Origin: Cognatilysobacter segetis
GTDB taxonomy: Bacteria > Pseudomonadota > Gammaproteobacteria > Xanthomonadales > Xanthomonadaceae
Assembly: GCF_004359965.1 (NCBI RefSeq)
Contig: NZ_SMRQ01000029.1
Span: 1-48,348, forward strand
Direction of reading: 5' to 3'
Length of the DNA stretch: 48,348 bases
A program made the position numbers and the translations under genes. Below the pieces are notes generated by a model. It saw nothing but the letters and a program-made list of their open reading frames with translations, did no database searches and had not been told where the DNA came from. Shown piece after piece: positions 1-7,901 of the stretch; the first letter of the stretch is position 1, and every line of letters starts with the position of its first letter.

Positions 1-843
1 ATCGGCGCGCTGGTCGGGCCGCTCGCGCGGCACCGCGGCCTCGACTTCGAACTCCAGCTCGCCGCCGACGTCCCGCGCGGCGTGCACGGCGATTGCAGCC
101 GGATCCGCCAGATCCTGCTCAACCTGCTGGGCAACGCGGTGAAGTTCACCGAGCGCGGCGGCGTGACGCTGCGGGTTATGCGCTCGGCGGACGTCGTGCG
201 TTTCGTCGTGGCCGATACCGGGCCCGGTCTGTCGGCGGCGCAGTGCGCGAAGCTGTTCCGCCGGTTCCAGCAGGCCGATGGCGCGCGCACCGCCGCGCGG
301 TACGGCGGCAGTGGCCTCGGGCTGGCGATCAGCACCGAACTCGCGCAGGCGATGGGCGGCCGCATCGGCGTGCAGAGCACGCCGGGCGAGGGCGCCGCCT
401 TCCACGTCGACCTGCCCTTGCGCGAGGCGGTGCCGTCATCCGAGCCGGCCTCGCAGGCACGGACGGAGATGCGCCCGCTGTCGCTGCTGCTCGTCGAGGA
501 CGATCCGACCGTGGCCGCGGTGGTGAAGGGCCTGCTGGAGGCGGGCGGACACCGGGTCCGGCACGTCGCGCACGGGCTCGCGGCGATGGCGGAGATCCAC
601 CTGCAGCGCTTCGATGCGGCGCTGCTCGACCTCGACCTGCCGGGCATGGACGGGTTCGCGCTCGCGCGGCAGTTGCGCGCGTCCGGTTTCGAGGCGCCGC
701 TGGTCGCGGTGACCGCGCGCGCCGACGTGGACGCCGAGCCGCGTTCGCGCGAGGCCGGATTCGACGCGTTCCTGCGCAAGCCGGTCACCGGCGCGATGCT
801 GCGCGAGGTGCTCGAACGGCGCACTCAGCCGCTCGACGCCTGA
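1..843 (+). CDS. Hybrid sensor histidine kinase/response regulator, C-terminal part (5' end outside window)
   Basis: The frame is open from base 1, so the true start lies upstream; 280 codons are visible. Counting from the window edge, residues about 30-140 form a HATPase_c domain: the N box (LLNLLGNAVKF, about 40-50), the G1 box DTGPGLS near 72 and the G2 box GGSGLGLAIS near 102. A receiver domain follows at about 160-275, with the acidic pair in VEDD near 168, the probable phospho-acceptor Asp210 in LDLDLPGMDG and the conserved Lys260 in RKP. This is the usual layout of a hybrid kinase that autophosphorylates and relays phosphate to its own C-terminal receiver. The dimerisation and sensor domains are missing, so the stimulus is unknown. 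The gene ends 47 bases before the 3' end of the convergent hemE. Confidence 0.93.
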   Translation: MGALVGPLARHRGLDFELQLAADVPRGVHGDCSRIRQILLNLLGNAVKFTERGGVTLRVMRSADVVRFVVADTGPGLSAAQCAKLFRRFQQADGARTAARYGGSGLGLAISTELAQAMGGRIGVQSTPGEGAAFHVDLPLREAVPSSEPASQARTEMRPLSLLLVEDDPTVAAVVKGLLEAGGHRVRHVAHGLAAMAEIHLQRFDAALLDLDLPGMDGFALARQLRASGFEAPLVAVTARADVDAEPRSREAGFDAFLRKPVTGAMLREVLERRTQPLDA

Positions 844-890
844 AGCTCCGCAGCACTCCGGTCGCGTGATGCGACCCGAGGCGGCAGCGC

Positions 891-1967
891 TCAGCGTGCG
901 CTGAGCGAATGCACCGCGTCGACCAGCACGGCGACGTGCTCGGGTGACATGTCCGGCGACATGCCGTGGCCGAGGTTGAACACGTGGCCCTCGCGCGAGC
1001 CGCCGTTGCCGTCGCGGTACGCATTGAGCGCACGGCCGACTTCCCGACGGATCGCCTCGGGCGACGCATACAGCGTCACCGGGTCCAGGTTGCCCTGCAG
1101 CGCGACGCGTCCGCCCGTGCGCCGCGCGGCGTCGCCGAGGTCCACCGTCCAGTCGACGCCGACGCCTTCCGCGCCGGTCGCGGCCAGTGCTTCGAGGTAC
1201 GCGCCGTTGCCCTTGCCGAACAGGATCAGCGGGGCCCGGTCCGCGCCGTCGCCGCGCGGCAGCTCACGCGCGATGCGCTCGAGGTAGCGCAGCGAGAACT
1301 CGCGGTACATCGCGGGCGACAGCACGCCGCCCCAGGTATCGAACACCTGCATCGCCTGCGCGCCTGCGAGGCGCTGCGCGTCGAGGTAGGCGATGACGGC
1401 GTCGGTGGTGACGTCGAGCAGGCAGTGCATTGCCGCCGGGTCGTTCAGCGCGAGCGACTTCACGCGCGCGAAGTCCTTGCTGCCGCCGCCCTCGACCATG
1501 TAGCAGGCCAGCGTCCACGGGCTGCCGGAGAAACCGATCAGCGGCACGCGTCCGCCCAGCTCGCGCCGGATCAGCGACACCGCATCGGTGACGTAGCGCA
1601 GGTCCGTGCCGACGTCGGGCACCGCGAGCTTCGCGATGTCGGCGGCGGTGCGGACCGGTCGCTCGAACTTCGGGCCTTCGCCTTCGACGAAATACAGCCC
1701 CAGACCCATCGCATCCGGCACCGTGAGGATGTCGGAGAACAGGATCGCGGCGTCGAGCGGGAAACGCTCGAGCGGCTGGATCGTGACCTCGCAGGCCAGT
1801 TCCGGATTCTTCGCCATGGCCAGGAAGCTGCCGGCGCGCGCCCGCGTGGCGCGGTACTCCGGCAGGTAGCGGCCGGCCTGGCGCATCAGCCACACGGGCG
1901 TGCGGTCGACGGGCTCGCGGCGCAGCGCGCGGAGGAAGCGGTCGTTCTGGAGCGGGGCATGCGGCAT
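891..1967 (-). CDS. hemE: Uroporphyrinogen decarboxylase
   Basis: 358 residues, close to the usual 354. HemE removes four carboxyl groups from uroporphyrinogen III to give coproporphyrinogen III in cytosolic haem synthesis. Both family signatures are present: the N-terminal [16 protein letters not shown], containing the conserved Arg residues that hold the substrate, and [16 protein letters not shown] in the middle. The ATG at 1967 is chosen because it gives the standard N-terminus ([15 protein letters not shown]) just before the first signature; the frame is open much further upstream, but that is read-through of antisense GC-rich sequence. It follows the WGR gene by 50 bases and is probably co-transcribed with it and possibly with aroKB. 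Confidence 0.97.
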   Translation of the reverse strand: MPHAPLQNDRFLRALRREPVDRTPVWLMRQAGRYLPEYRATRARAGSFLAMAKNPELACEVTIQPLERFPLDAAILFSDILTVPDAMGLGLYFVEGEGPKFERPVRTAADIAKLAVPDVGTDLRYVTDAVSLIRRELGGRVPLIGFSGSPWTLACYMVEGGGSKDFARVKSLALNDPAAMHCLLDVTTDAVIAYLDAQRLAGAQAMQVFDTWGGVLSPAMYREFSLRYLERIARELPRGDGADRAPLILFGKGNGAYLEALAATGAEGVGVDWTVDLGDAARRTGGRVALQGNLDPVTLYASPEAIRREVGRALNAYRDGNGGSREGHVFNLGHGMSPDMSPEHVAVLVDAVHSLSAR

Positions 1968-2017
1968 CGGACGGGTCTCGAACGTCGCTTCGGGAAGCGT
2001 GGGGAAAAGATGCGCGC

Positions 2018-2269
2018 TCAGCGCGGCGTCGCGCCTTCGGCGAACATCAGCTGGAAGCCGCGCTTGATCTGCTGGTCGCGCGCGCTCTCCAGTGCCTGGA
2101 TCGCGGCCTGCTGGTCGAGGAACTGCTCGCGACGCACGGTGCTCTTGCCGCCAATCTGGCCGGTCTCGCGCACGAGGGTCCAGCCGCCGAGGAGGTCGGG
2201 CTGGAGCATGAGCTGGACGAAGCGCGGGGCCTCGCGGCCTTCGGGCCGTTGTTGCAGGAGCAGTCGCAT
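2018..2269 (-). CDS. Stand-alone WGR-domain protein
   Basis: 83 residues made almost entirely of one WGR domain, the small fold named after its Trp-Gly-Arg motif and found in PARPs and in some bacterial proteins. The diagnostic centre reads [16 protein letters not shown]; here the WGR triplet is degenerate (ETG), while the surrounding GGW, IGG and the aromatic/hydrophobic spacing are kept. In bacteria such short WGR proteins have no settled function; nucleic-acid binding is inferred from PARP relatives. The ATG at 2269 starts [18 protein letters not shown] hexamer lies 7 nt upstream, so the mRNA may begin at the start codon. It sits between aroKB and hemE, all on the minus strand. Confidence 0.82.
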   Translation of the reverse strand: MRLLLQQRPEGREAPRFVQLMLQPDLLGGWTLVRETGQIGGKSTVRREQFLDQQAAIQALESARDQQIKRGFQLMFAEGATPR

Positions 2270-2276
2270 CCGCGGA

Positions 2277-2282
2277 ATTGTA
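2277..2282 (-). promoter_or_regulatory. Candidate -10 element (TACAAT) 7 nt before the WGR start codon
   Basis: Read on the minus strand, TACAAT matches five of six TATAAT positions and is followed by 7 nt and then the ATG at 2269. Transcription would start at or next to the ATG, giving a leaderless mRNA. No recognisable -35 is seen 16-18 nt upstream. No ribosome-binding site can lie between this hexamer and the ATG. Confidence 0.4.
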
Positions 2283-2317
2283 GCGGCTGCGTTGCGCCGG
2301 CCGCGTCGGCGCGGCGA

Positions 2318-3946
2318 TCAGGCCCGGAGGACCTCGAGCACCGCGACCTCCGGAACGTCGCGGACGATCGCGCCCCGGCCGAGGCCGTCCCACAGGATGA
2401 AGCGCAGGCCGGCGGCATCGGCCTTCTTGTCCAGGCGCATGCGCGCGAGCAGGGCGCCCGCGTCGAGACCGCCCGGCACCGCGGTGGGCAGGCCGAACCG
2501 TGCCAGCAGGTGCTCGAGCCGATCGGCATCGGCCGACGGCGCGCGGCCCAGCGCGGCGGACAGGCGCGCTGCCCGCACCATGCCGACCGCCACCGCCTCG
2601 CCGTGCACGAGGCCGCCGGCAGCGCCCGCATAGCCCTGTTCGGTCTCGATGGCATGGCCGAACGTGTGGCCGAAATTCAGCAGCGCACGCTCGCCGCGCT
2701 CGAACGGATCCCGCGCGACGACCTGCGCCTTGTACGCGCAGGACCGCAGCACGGCGTCGCCGAGGGCGTCCGGGTCGCGGGCGAGCAGTGCGTCGGCGTG
2801 GGCCTCCAACCAGTCGAGGAACGCCGCGTCGAACACGGCGCCGTACTTCACCACCTCCGCCAGGCCGGCACGCAGCTCGCGCTCGGGCAGCGTCGCCAGG
2901 CAGGCGGTATCGGCGACCACCGCGCACGGTGGATGGAACGCGCCGACCAGGTTCTTCCCCGCCGGCAGGTCGACCGCGGTCTTGCCGCCCACCGACGAAT
3001 CGACCATCGCCAGCAGCGTGGTCGGCACCTGGACGACGTCGATGCCGCGCATCCAGCAGGCCGCGGCGAACCCCGCGAGGTCGCCGACGACGCCGCCGCC
3101 GAGCGCGACCACGGTCGCATCGCGCGTGGCGCCCAGGCGTGCGAGGGCGTCGATCACCTCGCGCCAGGCGTCGAGCGTCTTCTCGGCCTCGCCGGGCGCC
3201 ATCACGTGCACGCCGACCGCGAGCGCCGGCCGGTGCCGCGCCAGGCTCGCCTGCAGCACCGGCAAGTGCAGCCGCGCAACGTTCGCGTCGGTCACCACCA
3301 GCACGTGCCGACCGCGCACCGCTTCGGCCAGCGCGCGGCCGAAGCGGACGAGGCCCGGGCCGACGTGGATCGGATACGCGCCGCGTGGGCTCTCGACGTC
3401 GAGGTGACGCCACGCGCCGGGCGGTGCGTCCGCCAACGCCGCCGCGGCCTCGACCGCCTGGATCACCGCCTGCGTATCGCGGCCGGTCGTGTCGATGCGC
3501 AGGTCGGCGACTGACGCGTAGAGCGGCGTGCGCGCCTCCGCCATGGCCCGCAGCACCGTCCCGCGATCGCTCTGCGCGAGCAGCGGGCGATCGGTCGACG
3601 CCGCGAGGCGCGCGGATTGCGTGTCCACGTCCGCATGCAGGTGCACCACCGCGGCGGACTCGCGCATGCGTCGACGGCTGTCCGCGTCGAGCACCGCACC
3701 GCCGCCCGTCGCGATCACCGCGCCGTCGAGCAGCAATGCCTCCGCCAGCGTCGCGGCTTCCAGCGTGCGGAAGGCCGCCTCGCCGTCGTGCGCGAAGATC
3801 TCGACGACCGTTCGACCGGTGCGCGCCTCGATCAGCGAATCGAGGTCGACGAACGGCCGCTGCCAGCGTTCGGCGAGCGCACGGCCGACGGTCGTCTTGC
3901 CGGCCCCGGTCGGCCCCACCAGCACCCACGAACGCCGGCGATTCAT
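2318..3946 (-). CDS. aroKB: Bifunctional shikimate kinase / 3-dehydroquinate synthase
   Basis: One uninterrupted frame of 542 residues joins two shikimate-pathway enzymes. Residues 1 to about 175 are shikimate kinase: P-loop GPTGAGKT at 11-18, the substrate-binding Asp in DLDSLIE, and ATGGGAV. From about 178 to 542 is dehydroquinate synthase: the NAD-binding [11 protein letters not shown], the [16 protein letters not shown] loop, LAEVVKYG with the metal-site Glu, and [10 protein letters not shown] with metal-binding His residues. AroB makes 3-dehydroquinate from DAHP and AroK phosphorylates shikimate, so the two joined steps are not consecutive. In many proteobacteria aroK and aroB are adjacent separate genes in the same order; here no stop or start separates them. 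A 35-codon ORF overlaps the start by ATGA (see findings). Confidence 0.96.
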   Translation of the reverse strand: MNRRRSWVLVGPTGAGKTTVGRALAERWQRPFVDLDSLIEARTGRTVVEIFAHDGEAAFRTLEAATLAEALLLDGAVIATGGGAVLDADSRRRMRESAAVVHLHADVDTQSARLAASTDRPLLAQSDRGTVLRAMAEARTPLYASVADLRIDTTGRDTQAVIQAVEAAAALADAPPGAWRHLDVESPRGAYPIHVGPGLVRFGRALAEAVRGRHVLVVTDANVARLHLPVLQASLARHRPALAVGVHVMAPGEAEKTLDAWREVIDALARLGATRDATVVALGGGVVGDLAGFAAACWMRGIDVVQVPTTLLAMVDSSVGGKTAVDLPAGKNLVGAFHPPCAVVADTACLATLPERELRAGLAEVVKYGAVFDAAFLDWLEAHADALLARDPDALGDAVLRSCAYKAQVVARDPFERGERALLNFGHTFGHAIETEQGYAGAAGGLVHGEAVAVGMVRAARLSAALGRAPSADADRLEHLLARFGLPTAVPGGLDAGALLARMRLDKKADAAGLRFILWDGLGRGAIVRDVPEVAVLEVLRA

Positions 3947-4050
3947 GCGATCACCGCCGGCGTCGGCACGCCGCGCGCAGTGGCGGCGATCGATCGAGCG
4001 ATCACAGCGGACAGGGGTGCGGCCGGCGCGGCGTGCAGGGTCTCGGGCAT
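3943..4050 (-). CDS. Possible 35-residue small ORF overlapping the aroKB start
   Basis: An ATG at 4050 opens a 36-codon frame (beginning [13 protein letters not shown], ending PTPAVIA) whose TGA shares ATGA with the aroKB start codon, the arrangement typical of translational coupling. A TATTGT hexamer lies exactly 6 nt before the ATG. The peptide has no Trp, Phe or Tyr codons, so it does not look like an aromatic-amino-acid attenuation leader. It has no recognisable domain, signal peptide or membrane segment. It may be a real coupled leader ORF, or a chance open frame in GC-rich DNA; protein-level conservation in relatives would decide. Confidence 0.35.
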   Translation of the reverse strand: MPETLHAAPAAPLSAVIARSIAATARGVPTPAVIA

Positions 4051-4055
4051 CGCAT

Positions 4056-4062
4056 CACAATA
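4056..4062. promoter_or_regulatory. Shared divergent -10 element between pdxH and the aroKB leader ORF
   Basis: The 7 bases read CACAAT(A) on the plus strand and TATTGT(G) on the minus strand. On the plus strand the hexamer 4056-4061 is followed by exactly 6 nt and the pdxH ATG at 4068. On the minus strand the hexamer 4062-4057 is followed by exactly 6 nt and the ATG at 4050. Both fit a -10 driving leaderless transcription. Each hexamer matches four of six consensus positions, and no convincing -35 was seen. Confidence 0.35.
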
Positions 4063-4067
4063 CCGCG

Positions 4068-4670
4068 ATGGAGATCCCCGACCTGCTCGCCGACGCACTC
4101 GCCACCTTCGACCGCCTGTTCGCACAGGCCGGCGACGCCGGCGAGCCCGATCCCACCGCGATGGCCGTGGCTACCGCGGCGCTCGACGCGCGGCCATCGG
4201 TGCGCATGGTGCTGCTCAAGGCGCACGACGCGCGCGGCTTCGTGTTCTACACGCACATGGACGGTCGCAAGGGCCGCGAGTTGCAGGCCAATCCGCAGGC
4301 CGCGCTGCTGTTCCACTGGCCGCGCGTGGCCAACGGCGTGCAGGTGCGCATCGAGGGCGAGGTGGTGACGGTGGGCGACGACGAAGCCGACGCCTACTTC
4401 GCGTCGCGCCCGCGCGGCAGCCAGCTCGGCGCGTGGGCATCGAAGCAGTCCGAAACACTCGAATCCGCGGGCGAGTTCGACGCGCGCCTGGCGCAGGTCG
4501 AGCACGAATTCCACGGGCGGGACGTGCCGCGGCCGGCGCGCTGGACCGGCTTCCGGGTGAAGCCGCGGCGCATCGAGTTCTGGTACGGCGCGCAGTTCCG
4601 CCTGCACGAGCGCCACGTCTACGAGCGCGACGCCGCGGGGGACTGGACCACGCGGATGCTCTACCCGTGA
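4068..4670 (+). CDS. pdxH: Pyridoxamine 5'-phosphate oxidase
   Basis: 200 residues, as expected for the compact xanthomonad form. PdxH is an FMN-dependent cytosolic oxidase that turns pyridoxine or pyridoxamine 5'-phosphate into pyridoxal 5'-phosphate. The sequence shows the family order: [18 protein letters not shown] (FMN phosphate contacts), [19 protein letters not shown], the [16 protein letters not shown] segment, and the C-terminal [12 protein letters not shown]...[10 protein letters not shown] signature. The ATG at 4068 is the only start that gives a normal N-terminus. No Shine-Dalgarno sequence precedes it; a -10-like hexamer ends 6 nt upstream. It overlaps the next gene by 4 nt. Confidence 0.96.
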   Translation: MEIPDLLADALATFDRLFAQAGDAGEPDPTAMAVATAALDARPSVRMVLLKAHDARGFVFYTHMDGRKGRELQANPQAALLFHWPRVANGVQVRIEGEVVTVGDDEADAYFASRPRGSQLGAWASKQSETLESAGEFDARLAQVEHEFHGRDVPRPARWTGFRVKPRRIEFWYGAQFRLHERHVYERDAAGDWTTRMLYP

Positions 4671-5464
4671 CGGGACCGCGCCGCATCGTCTGCCTCACCG
4701 AGGAGCCGACGGAAACGCTCTACGCGCTCGGCGAGGACCACCGCATCGTCGGCATCAGCGGCTTCACGGTCAGGCCGGCGCGCGCACGCAAGGAGAAGCC
4801 GAAGGTCAGCGCGTTCACAAGCGCGAAGATCGACGAGATCCTCAAGCTCGCGCCGGACATGGCGATCGGCTTCTCCGACATCCAGGCCGACATCGCGTCG
4901 GAGCTGATCCGCCGCGGCGTCGAGGTGTGGATCAGCAACCATCGCAGCGTCGAGGGCATCCTCGACTACATCCGCCGCCTCGGCGCGCTGGTCGGCGCCC
5001 ACGAGCACGCGAACGCGTATGCCGACGCGCTGGCGCGCGACCTCGACGCGATCCGCGCGGCCGGCCGCGCCCTGCCGGTGCGGCCGAAGGTCTACTTCGA
5101 GGAATGGGACACGCCGATCATCAGCGGCATCCGCTGGGTCGCCGAACTGGTCGAGATCGCGGGCGGCATCGACCTGCTGCCGGCGCGCTCGATCGAGCCG
5201 CTGGCGAAGCAGCGCATCGTCGCCGACGAACGCGAAATCATCGACGCAGCGCCGGACATCATCATCGGCTCGTGGTGCGGCAAGAAGTTCCGCCCCGATC
5301 GCGTCGCCGCGCGTCCGGGCTGGCAGAACGTGCCGGCGGTGCGCGACGGCGAGCTGCACGAAATCAAGTCGCCCCTGATTCTCCAGCCCGGGCCGGCCGC
5401 GCTCACCGACGGCGTGCGCGAGCTTCAGCGGATCGTGCAGGCGTGGGCGGCAAAGCGGACCTGA
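4667..5464 (+). CDS. BtuF-like cobalamin/metal-chelate binding protein without a signal peptide
   Basis: 265 residues starting at a GTG that overlaps the pdxH stop codon (GTGA). The fold is the periplasmic-binding-protein type of ABC cobalamin and iron-chelate importers: [17 protein letters not shown] at the start, VGISGFT, then a long helix and a second lobe with [15 protein letters not shown]. The N-terminus runs directly into the first beta strand, with no hydrophobic leader, Cys lipobox or twin Arg, so the protein is predicted to stay in the cytosol. No ABC permease or ATPase gene is adjacent. Family names for such proteins include cobalamin-binding protein; the ligand here is unknown. 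Coupling to pdxH suggests co-expression, not a shared pathway. Confidence 0.8.
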   Translation: MTGPRRIVCLTEEPTETLYALGEDHRIVGISGFTVRPARARKEKPKVSAFTSAKIDEILKLAPDMAIGFSDIQADIASELIRRGVEVWISNHRSVEGILDYIRRLGALVGAHEHANAYADALARDLDAIRAAGRALPVRPKVYFEEWDTPIISGIRWVAELVEIAGGIDLLPARSIEPLAKQRIVADEREIIDAAPDIIIGSWCGKKFRPDRVAARPGWQNVPAVRDGELHEIKSPLILQPGPAALTDGVRELQRIVQAWAAKRT

Positions 5465-5467
5465 GCG

Positions 5468-5932
5468 TCAGCGCGGATAGAAGTCGCGCGTGAACTGCAG
5501 GGTCGACGCCGCGGTGCCGTAATTCACCACCACGTCGAAGCGCAGGGTTTCGGGCGGGGCGATGTCGACCGTGCCGACGTAATCCACCGACCCGTCGATC
5601 TCGAGCGGACGCAGCGCGATCGGCGTTGCCGCCGCCGACCCCGCCGATGCGCGCGCTTCGATCGTAAGCGTCGGCGGAAGCGGCGCGTCGCCGTCGCGCC
5701 GCGCGCTCACCAGCAGCAGCGCGATGCGATCGGAGCGCTCCAGTCCGTACCGTTGCGCGATCGACGCGTCGAGCGTCGACGTCTGCACGACGCTCGCATG
5801 CACGGTGACGTCCCCCACGCGCGCCTGCGCCTCCTGCGCGGCGGCACTGGCCGAGGCGGTGGCGGGGGTCGAATCGCGGCCGCAGCCCGCGAGGGCGGTG
5901 GCGACGAGGAGGGCGAGGGCGATCGTGCGCAT
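5468..5932 (-). CDS. DUF4426 lipoprotein
   Basis: 154 residues. The N-terminus is a lipoprotein signal: a basic start (MRTI), a hydrophobic stretch and the lipobox LAGC at about residues 14-17, so the mature protein should be lipid-anchored in the envelope. The rest is a beta-rich DUF4426 domain of unknown function: VHASVVQTSTLDASIAQRYG, then IALLLVSARRDG and FDVVVNYGTA near the end. DUF4426 genes often lie beside proC, yggS or metW in gammaproteobacteria, as here, where it starts 8 bases after the proC stop and is probably co-transcribed with it. Confidence 0.85.
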   Translation of the reverse strand: MRTIALALLVATALAGCGRDSTPATASASAAAQEAQARVGDVTVHASVVQTSTLDASIAQRYGLERSDRIALLLVSARRDGDAPLPPTLTIEARASAGSAAATPIALRPLEIDGSVDYVGTVDIAPPETLRFDVVVNYGTAASTLQFTRDFYPR

Positions 5933-5940
5933 GGGCGGCC

Positions 5941-6768
5941 TCAATCGTTGGCGGCGGAGAGTTCGCGGCCACGCTGCGTGGCGCGGTCGATGGCGCGGTC
6001 GACCAGCGATTCGAAGCCGCCGGCCTGCAGCGTTTCGATCGCCGCCTGTGTGGTGCCGTTCGGCGAGGTGACGCGCGCGCGCAACACCGAGGCGGGCTCG
6101 CCCGACCGCGCGAGCATCGCGGCGGCACCCGCGAGCGTCTGCTGCACCAGCAGCGCGGCGGCGTCGGCCGGCAGGCCCTGGCGCTCCGCCGCGGCCTGCA
6201 TCGCCTCCGCCAGCAGGAAGACGTACGCAGGGCCGCTGCCGGACACCGCGGTGACCGCGTCCATCAATGACTCGTCGGCGATCCATGCGGTCGGGCCGGC
6301 GGCGCGCAGCAGCGCTTCGGTGTCGTCGCGCTGCGCGGCGCTGACCGCCGGCGTGGCGAACAGCCCGGTGACGCCCTGGCCGATCAGCGCGGGCGTGTTC
6401 GGCATCGCACGCACCACCGCGCGGCCGCCGCCCAGCCAACGGTTGAGTTGCGCGCTGGTGATGCCCGCGGCGATCGAAACGATGAGCGGATTCGACGCCG
6501 CGATCCCCGCCAGCTCGCCGCAGACGTCGCGCATCACCTGCGGCTTCACCGCGAGCAGGCAGGTCGACGCCCCCTGCGCGGCCTCGGCGGCGTTCGCGAA
6601 CACCCGCACGCCGAAGTCCCGCGCCAGCGCGTCGCGCAGGCCATCGACCGGCTCGGCCACGCGGATGGACGACGGCGGCCGGCCCTGCGCGACCAGCCCG
6701 CCGATGAGGCTGCGGGCCATGTTGCCGCCGCCGATGAAGGCGATCTCGGGAAGCGGGGCGTTCGTCAT
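5941..6768 (-). CDS. proC: Pyrroline-5-carboxylate reductase
   Basis: 275 residues. ProC reduces 1-pyrroline-5-carboxylate to L-proline with NAD(P)H, the last step of proline synthesis. The Rossmann start IAFIGGGNMARSLIGGL is at the N-terminus. AVKPQV and RAMPNTPALIGQG follow, and the C-terminal helical dimer domain carries SGSGPAYVFLLAEAM and TSPNGTTQAAIETL, the P5CR signature. The ATG at 6768 is chosen because it lies directly before the first strand. The neighbours yggS and DUF4426 match the common yggS-proC cluster. Confidence 0.97.
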   Translation of the reverse strand: MTNAPLPEIAFIGGGNMARSLIGGLVAQGRPPSSIRVAEPVDGLRDALARDFGVRVFANAAEAAQGASTCLLAVKPQVMRDVCGELAGIAASNPLIVSIAAGITSAQLNRWLGGGRAVVRAMPNTPALIGQGVTGLFATPAVSAAQRDDTEALLRAAGPTAWIADESLMDAVTAVSGSGPAYVFLLAEAMQAAAERQGLPADAAALLVQQTLAGAAAMLARSGEPASVLRARVTSPNGTTQAAIETLQAGGFESLVDRAIDRATQRGRELSAAND

Positions 6769-6794
6769 CGATGCGGTCCTCGATCGGGTACCGC

Positions 6795-6800
6795 AGGATA
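6795..6800 (-). promoter_or_regulatory. Candidate proC -10 element (TATCCT)
   Basis: TATCCT, read on the minus strand, matches four of six -10 positions and lies 26 nt before the proC ATG in the 50-base gap after the small membrane protein gene. No clear -35 is visible, so proC may also be read through from yggS. Confidence 0.25.
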
Positions 6801-6818
6801 GCCCGCGCGCGATGTCGC

Positions 6819-7091
6819 TCAGCGCCCGCGTTCGCGCCGCAGGCGCCACAGCAGCGTGAGCGTGGCCGCGCCCAGCACGAGCGCGATCGCGAGCAGGACA
6901 TACGCGCCGGCCAGCACCTGCGCACCGAGGCGACACGCCGCCTGCGTCGCGTCCAGGCGGCTCGGGCCGCAGCGTTCGAACCGCAGCGACGCGAGGACGA
7001 TCGCGATCGCGAGCGTCGCCAGCCCGCCGAGTCCCGCCGCCAGCGTCGCCGCGGTCATCCGCAGCAGCCTGCGCAGGCCGACGGCGCTCAC
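6819..7091 (-). CDS. Small two-helix membrane protein of unknown function
   Basis: 90 residues from a GTG whose GTGA overlaps the yggS stop, which argues for translational coupling; an ATG start at 7058 would give a protein 11 residues shorter. Two hydrophobic segments are plain: about residues 13-35 (AATLAAGLGGLATLAIAIVL) and 60-82 (LAGAYVLLAIALVLGAATL), joined by a loop with two Cys (RCGPSR and AACRLG) that could pair if the loop is periplasmic. It ends in a basic tail. It does not resemble YggT, which often sits in this cluster. No function can be assigned. Confidence 0.65.
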   Translation of the reverse strand: MSAVGLRRLLRMTAATLAAGLGGLATLAIAIVLASLRFERCGPSRLDATQAACRLGAQVLAGAYVLLAIALVLGAATLTLLWRLRRERGR

Positions 7092-7783
7092 GTCGCGCGC
7101 GGCGGTCGCGCGCCGAACAGTGCGCTGCCGATGCGCACCATCGTCGCGCCTTCGCCGAGCGCCAGCAGGTAGTCGTCGCTCATGCCCATCGACAGCGTGT
7201 CGACGCCCGGATGCGCGGCGCGCAGCGCGTCGAAGAGCTGCTTCGCGGCGCGGAACGCGGGTCGGCGCGCTTCGAGGTCCGGCCACGGCGCGGGACTGAT
7301 CATCAGCCCGCGCAGTCGCAGCGTGGGTTCCGCGGCGACCGCGGCCGCGAGCGCGGGCACCTCGTCGGGATGGCAGCCGTGCTTGGACGACTCGTCGTCG
7401 ACGTTGACCTGCAGCAGCACGTTGAGCGGTTCGCGGTCGGCCGGGCGGTGGCGGGCCAGCGCGGCGGCGATGGAGGGGCGGTCGACCGACTGCACCCAGT
7501 CGAAGGCCACGGCCGCTTCCCGGGCCTTGTTGCCCTGCAGGTGACCGATCAGGTGCCAGGTGAGCGGCACTGCGACGCCGGCCGCTTCAAGCTCCTGCCG
7601 CTTGCGCAGGGCCTCCTGCACGTAGTTCTCGCCGAAATCGCGCTGCCCGGCGGCCGCGAGTTCCGCGATCGCAGTCGCAGGTTGCAGTTTCGAAACGGCG
7701 ACCAGTACGGGCGGATTGCATCCGGCCGCGGCAGCCGCGCTATAAAGGGTTTCGGAGACCTCGCGAAGGGCGTCGGCGAGCAC
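7088..7783 (-). CDS. yggS: PLP homeostasis protein, YggS/PROSC family
   Basis: 231 residues forming a single TIM barrel related to the N-terminal domain of alanine racemase. YggS binds pyridoxal 5'-phosphate and balances free PLP; it is not known to be an enzyme. The PLP lysine is Lys32 in VAVSKLQPA, followed by FGENYVQEAL, TWHLIGHLQGNKAR and LSMGMSDDY. The start is a GTG at 7783. It lies divergent to pilT and heads a probable yggS, membrane-protein, proC, DUF4426 transcript. This arrangement is conserved in many gammaproteobacteria. Confidence 0.94.
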   Translation of the reverse strand: MLADALREVSETLYSAAAAAGCNPPVLVAVSKLQPATAIAELAAAGQRDFGENYVQEALRKRQELEAAGVAVPLTWHLIGHLQGNKAREAAVAFDWVQSVDRPSIAAALARHRPADREPLNVLLQVNVDDESSKHGCHPDEVPALAAAVAAEPTLRLRGLMISPAPWPDLEARRPAFRAAKQLFDALRAAHPGVDTLSMGMSDDYLLALGEGATMVRIGSALFGARPPRAT

Positions 7784-7807
7784 GTCGGTGTCCTTGGAAC
7801 CGGCCGA

Positions 7808-7835
7808 TTGCCGGGGCAGGGCGGGGTCCTATACT
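7808..7835 (+). promoter_or_regulatory. Candidate sigma-70 promoter of pilT
   Basis: TTGCCG (7808-7813, four of six -35 positions) and TATACT (7830-7835, five of six -10 positions) are separated by 16 nt. The start site would be near 7842, giving a leader of about 60 nt before the pilT ATG at 7902. This is one of the better promoter matches in the window. Confidence 0.5.
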
Positions 7836-7901
7836 GCCCTCAGGGGGTCCGGACGGCCACGGCCGCGCGGATCGGAGGGATCGATTCTCACGGGGAACAC
7901 A

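Noticed and set aside
891-3929. A 1012-codon open frame on the minus strand spanning hemE, the WGR gene and aroKB
   Set aside because: Only its last 358 codons resemble a protein family (HemE). The rest lies out of frame over the well-supported aroKB and WGR genes and is open because of high G+C.
7741-7749. TATAAAGGG inside the yggS 5' end as a pilT promoter
   Set aside because: It lies more than 150 bases from pilT and within coding sequence. The TTGCCG/TATACT pair closer to pilT is a better match.
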